Part shown: positions 39,712-42,070 of the stretch, in pieces | Layout of the letters: each line of letters begins with the position of its first letter | How positions within the stretch are numbered: position 1 is the stretch's first letter | From: Dehalococcoidia bacterium | GTDB lineage: Bacteria > Chloroflexota > Dehalococcoidia > SZUA-161 | Reading direction: 5' to 3' | Assembly (NCBI GenBank): GCA_011174795.1 | Contig: DUEY01000009.1 | Coordinates: 1 to 42,070 of the forward strand | DNA: 42,070 nt | Position numbers and translations under genes: made by a program | The notes under the pieces: generated by a model | Database searches by the model: none | Seen by the model: only the letters and a program-made list of their open reading frames with translations | Told to the model about the DNA's origin: nothing

Positions 39712-40688
39712 GCACCGATAATGGCACAGATATTAACGGGACAATAGCAGGGCTGGAAGAGGAGCAACCGCTTGCCGAGTTTAAAAATGTGAAATTAGAG
39801 GGTAAAGGCAAGGGCAGGCTCTCCCTCACCAACAAGCGGATAGAGTTCGAGAATAAGAGCAGCCTCTTCTCCTCACAGCATGTTGAGTTCTCCGTGGAAC
39901 TCCCCAGGGTCTCCTCAGCCAAAGTGAAGAACTCATCCCTCGTCCTGGAATGGCTGGATGAGAACAACGAGCTTGTAGTCAGCCACCTGCATATGCCGAA
40001 AGGCGCTGATACCTCTAAACTGTGCCAAACCCTGAACAATATCATTAAATTTCTCAAATACGAAATCGATCAGCAAGACCAGAGGGCCCGCTATCAGGCG
40101 TTCCTGTGGAAAACCGCTCACCTCGTATGGGTTACGACAGGGTTGCTTTTACAGGTCGTCCGTGAACTTACCTATGAAGACTGGGAGTCAGTTGATGCCA
40201 CCCTCGCCGAAGCGAGAGAAGCAGCAAAAACCCTTGCCACAGAGGCCTCAATCGATATCACAGACCCGGTTCAGACGCTGGTAGCGACATCATCTTCCCG
40301 TGATGCGCCACTGGTACTGCAAACGATAATATCCACGCTGAAGGCCATAGGCACTTCCTTAAAAGACGGAGGTCCTGCTGCCAGCGAATGGCGGGAAGTA
40401 CCTCTCGATGACCCGTCAGGGCTGAATTGGCGTGATCTCCAGTATATTTTCCTCTTCGCCAGCAGGTACCGGCTCCTCTCCCTGTGGCACCAAATAGGTG
40501 ATACCAGGAAGATAAAGGATTCCCAGCCCCGTTTGGATACACTTCTCTCCATTCTGTCGGCGAGGACGGCTGTGGACCTGCAAGGCGGGATTGCGTCTAC
40601 AGATGAGCCTTCTGCCATAGCGGGCCCCACAGGCAAAGCAGCTCAGAACCTTGAATCATTACTGAAGACAAACGCAGGGATACCTTAA
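39708..40688 (+). CDS. GRAM/PH-like domain protein with helical C-terminus
   Basis: 326 aa; EFKNVKLEGKGKGRLSLTNKRIEFENKSS...ELPRVSSAKVKNSSLVLEW resembles a bacterial PH/GRAM beta pattern; ATGA overlap with the upstream gene. Confidence 0.65.
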   Translation: MSTDNGTDINGTIAGLEEEQPLAEFKNVKLEGKGKGRLSLTNKRIEFENKSSLFSSQHVEFSVELPRVSSAKVKNSSLVLEWLDENNELVVSHLHMPKGADTSKLCQTLNNIIKFLKYEIDQQDQRARYQAFLWKTAHLVWVTTGLLLQVVRELTYEDWESVDATLAEAREAAKTLATEASIDITDPVQTLVATSSSRDAPLVLQTIISTLKAIGTSLKDGGPAASEWREVPLDDPSGLNWRDLQYIFLFASRYRLLSLWHQIGDTRKIKDSQPRLDTLLSILSARTAVDLQGGIASTDEPSAIAGPTGKAAQNLESLLKTNAGIP

Positions 40689-40689
40689 G

Positions 40690-42048
40690 ATGGTTATCAA
40701 GAACCACGAGAATAGAGTTGTTAGTTGCCCCGCCAACCACCAGAATCCAGAAGGCTCCGAGCGCTGCAATACCTGCGGTCTACCCATTATAGATTATGAG
40801 AAGGAACTCGACCTCCTGCTGAAAACCCTGGCCGAGGAGGACCAGCATATTCGATTTGCCAAGGAAAAGATATTCCTGGGGATAGGGGACCAGGGCTGCA
40901 GGCTTGTCTATGACTTCTACCGTTCATGGGGTAAGAGCCTGCTGGGCTCAGAGTTCCTGATGATCGAGTCATCCGGTGAGTCCAAACGGTTTCTTAACTC
41001 GAGTACCGAGATGCCCTCGAAACAGCAGTACACAAGCCCGTTACTCTCACTCCATCTTCTGCCAATGGCTGCAAGCAAGCAGGTTGGATACTACGGCTTA
41101 GGCGAGCGCCTGGCCGCCAATGACCCAACGCTGGACGACCGCCTGCGCCGTTCTGGCATCAAGGCCTCGACTAAAAAGCAGTCCATCTTCCTGCTATCGG
41201 CCTTAGGTGGCGGTACCGGCAGCGGGGCTAGCCCCTTTACCCTCCAGCGGGCCAAGTCCATTAACCCCCACAGCAGGAGCATGGTTATAGCGGTGATGCC
41301 CGCCGCTGAGGAACCGGATAGCTCACACTTCAACGCCTATTGTTCGCTCTCACGTTTCATCAACTCCAGTAAGGGGCCTCTCGCGGATATGATAATCCTC
41401 GTTGACTACGACCGACTGATGAAGTTAAGGGGTGTAAGCAGCATGGGCGACGAAATGACAGGGGAATCGCTGCTATCCTACATGATAGCAACCTTATCAA
41501 GCGCTATTCCCGATATTAACTCCAGCCAGGTAGATCCCAGCTATCTGACCAAGATGAGCCGCTCCATGGGTGTTCACGCTTTCGTCCCCTGCATGGCTGT
41601 GGGTCGAAGTATGGAGATATTCGGCAGTATCGCCAACATCCTCGAGAGCGCCATGTCCTGTCCGCTGGCCCACATAGAAAAAGATTCAGTCATGATATCC
41701 TATATACTGATACAGGTGCCTGAAAGGTTAGCTTCATCCCTTCAAGAGGACAAAATCAAATCCGCACTCAATAAATGGAATAAAAACAATTTCCCACGCC
41801 TCAAGGGAAGCATCCTCCAACTTTCTCACTCCACCAATAAAGCAGACCGCATCGACCTCTTCCTCCTGCTCGGTGGCAATGGACTGGCTACAACAGCAAG
41901 GTCTGCCAAAGAAGGCTTCGACCGGTTCAAGGCAGTCGTTGATAGAAAGGACTGGGAGCAAGAGTTCGGGGTAACATCAAAAATAGTGCCCGAGGTGGAG
42001 AAGGCCATCAATTCGTACGACAGCAAGCTTGCGGAGATGGCAAATTAA
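40690..42048 (+). CDS. Tubulin/FtsZ-superfamily protein 2 with N-terminal zinc ribbon
   Basis: Zinc-ribbon-like CPANHQNPEGSERCNTCG; T1-like FLGIGDQGCRLVYDF; T4 signature LGGGTGSG (41206-41226). Confidence 0.75.
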   Translation: MVIKNHENRVVSCPANHQNPEGSERCNTCGLPIIDYEKELDLLLKTLAEEDQHIRFAKEKIFLGIGDQGCRLVYDFYRSWGKSLLGSEFLMIESSGESKRFLNSSTEMPSKQQYTSPLLSLHLLPMAASKQVGYYGLGERLAANDPTLDDRLRRSGIKASTKKQSIFLLSALGGGTGSGASPFTLQRAKSINPHSRSMVIAVMPAAEEPDSSHFNAYCSLSRFINSSKGPLADMIILVDYDRLMKLRGVSSMGDEMTGESLLSYMIATLSSAIPDINSSQVDPSYLTKMSRSMGVHAFVPCMAVGRSMEIFGSIANILESAMSCPLAHIEKDSVMISYILIQVPERLASSLQEDKIKSALNKWNKNNFPRLKGSILQLSHSTNKADRIDLFLLLGGNGLATTARSAKEGFDRFKAVVDRKDWEQEFGVTSKIVPEVEKAINSYDSKLAEMAN

Positions 42049-42070
42049 GGCCAGCGATGCTGCAACCGGG

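Noticed and set aside
1-42070. CRISPR arrays, IS elements, prophage
   Set aside because: No regularly spaced direct repeats of CRISPR length, no transposase, integrase or phage structural genes seen.

Overview
This 42 kb window looks like a Chloroflexota/Dehalococcoidia-like bacterial chromosome segment; that lineage is inferred from gene content and style, not tested. From left to right it contains:
(1) the N-terminus of an alpha/beta hydrolase and moaE on the minus strand;
(2) a biotin-dependent acyl-CoA carboxylase operon with two carboxyltransferase paralogs, a GIY-YIG ORF, dispersed repeats, a stand-alone BCCP and a biotin carboxylase;
(3) a TerC-family protein, an MBL-fold hydrolase and tRNA-Arg(CCG)/tRNA-Pro(TGG);
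(4) a LuxR-type regulator divergent from a three-gene NuoE/F/G-like diaphorase module with no catalytic subunit;
(5) tandem alpha/beta hydrolases;
(6) a nitrogen-assimilation cluster of ferredoxin, hisH, FAD oxidoreductase, split glutamate synthase with hisF embedded, an atypical OmpR/GlnR-like regulator, a small unknown protein, amtB, PII and glnA;
(7) carA-carB behind an apparent PyrR-type attenuator, then nadE;
(8) from about 33.6 kb to the end, a compact five-gene operon with two divergent tubulin/FtsZ-superfamily proteins, two membrane/coiled-coil proteins and a GRAM/PH-like protein.
The last cluster is the best candidate for a poorly described system, probably cytoskeletal or membrane-remodelling. 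The GlnR-like box arrays at 11-bp period and the PyrR-type leader are the strongest regulatory observations.
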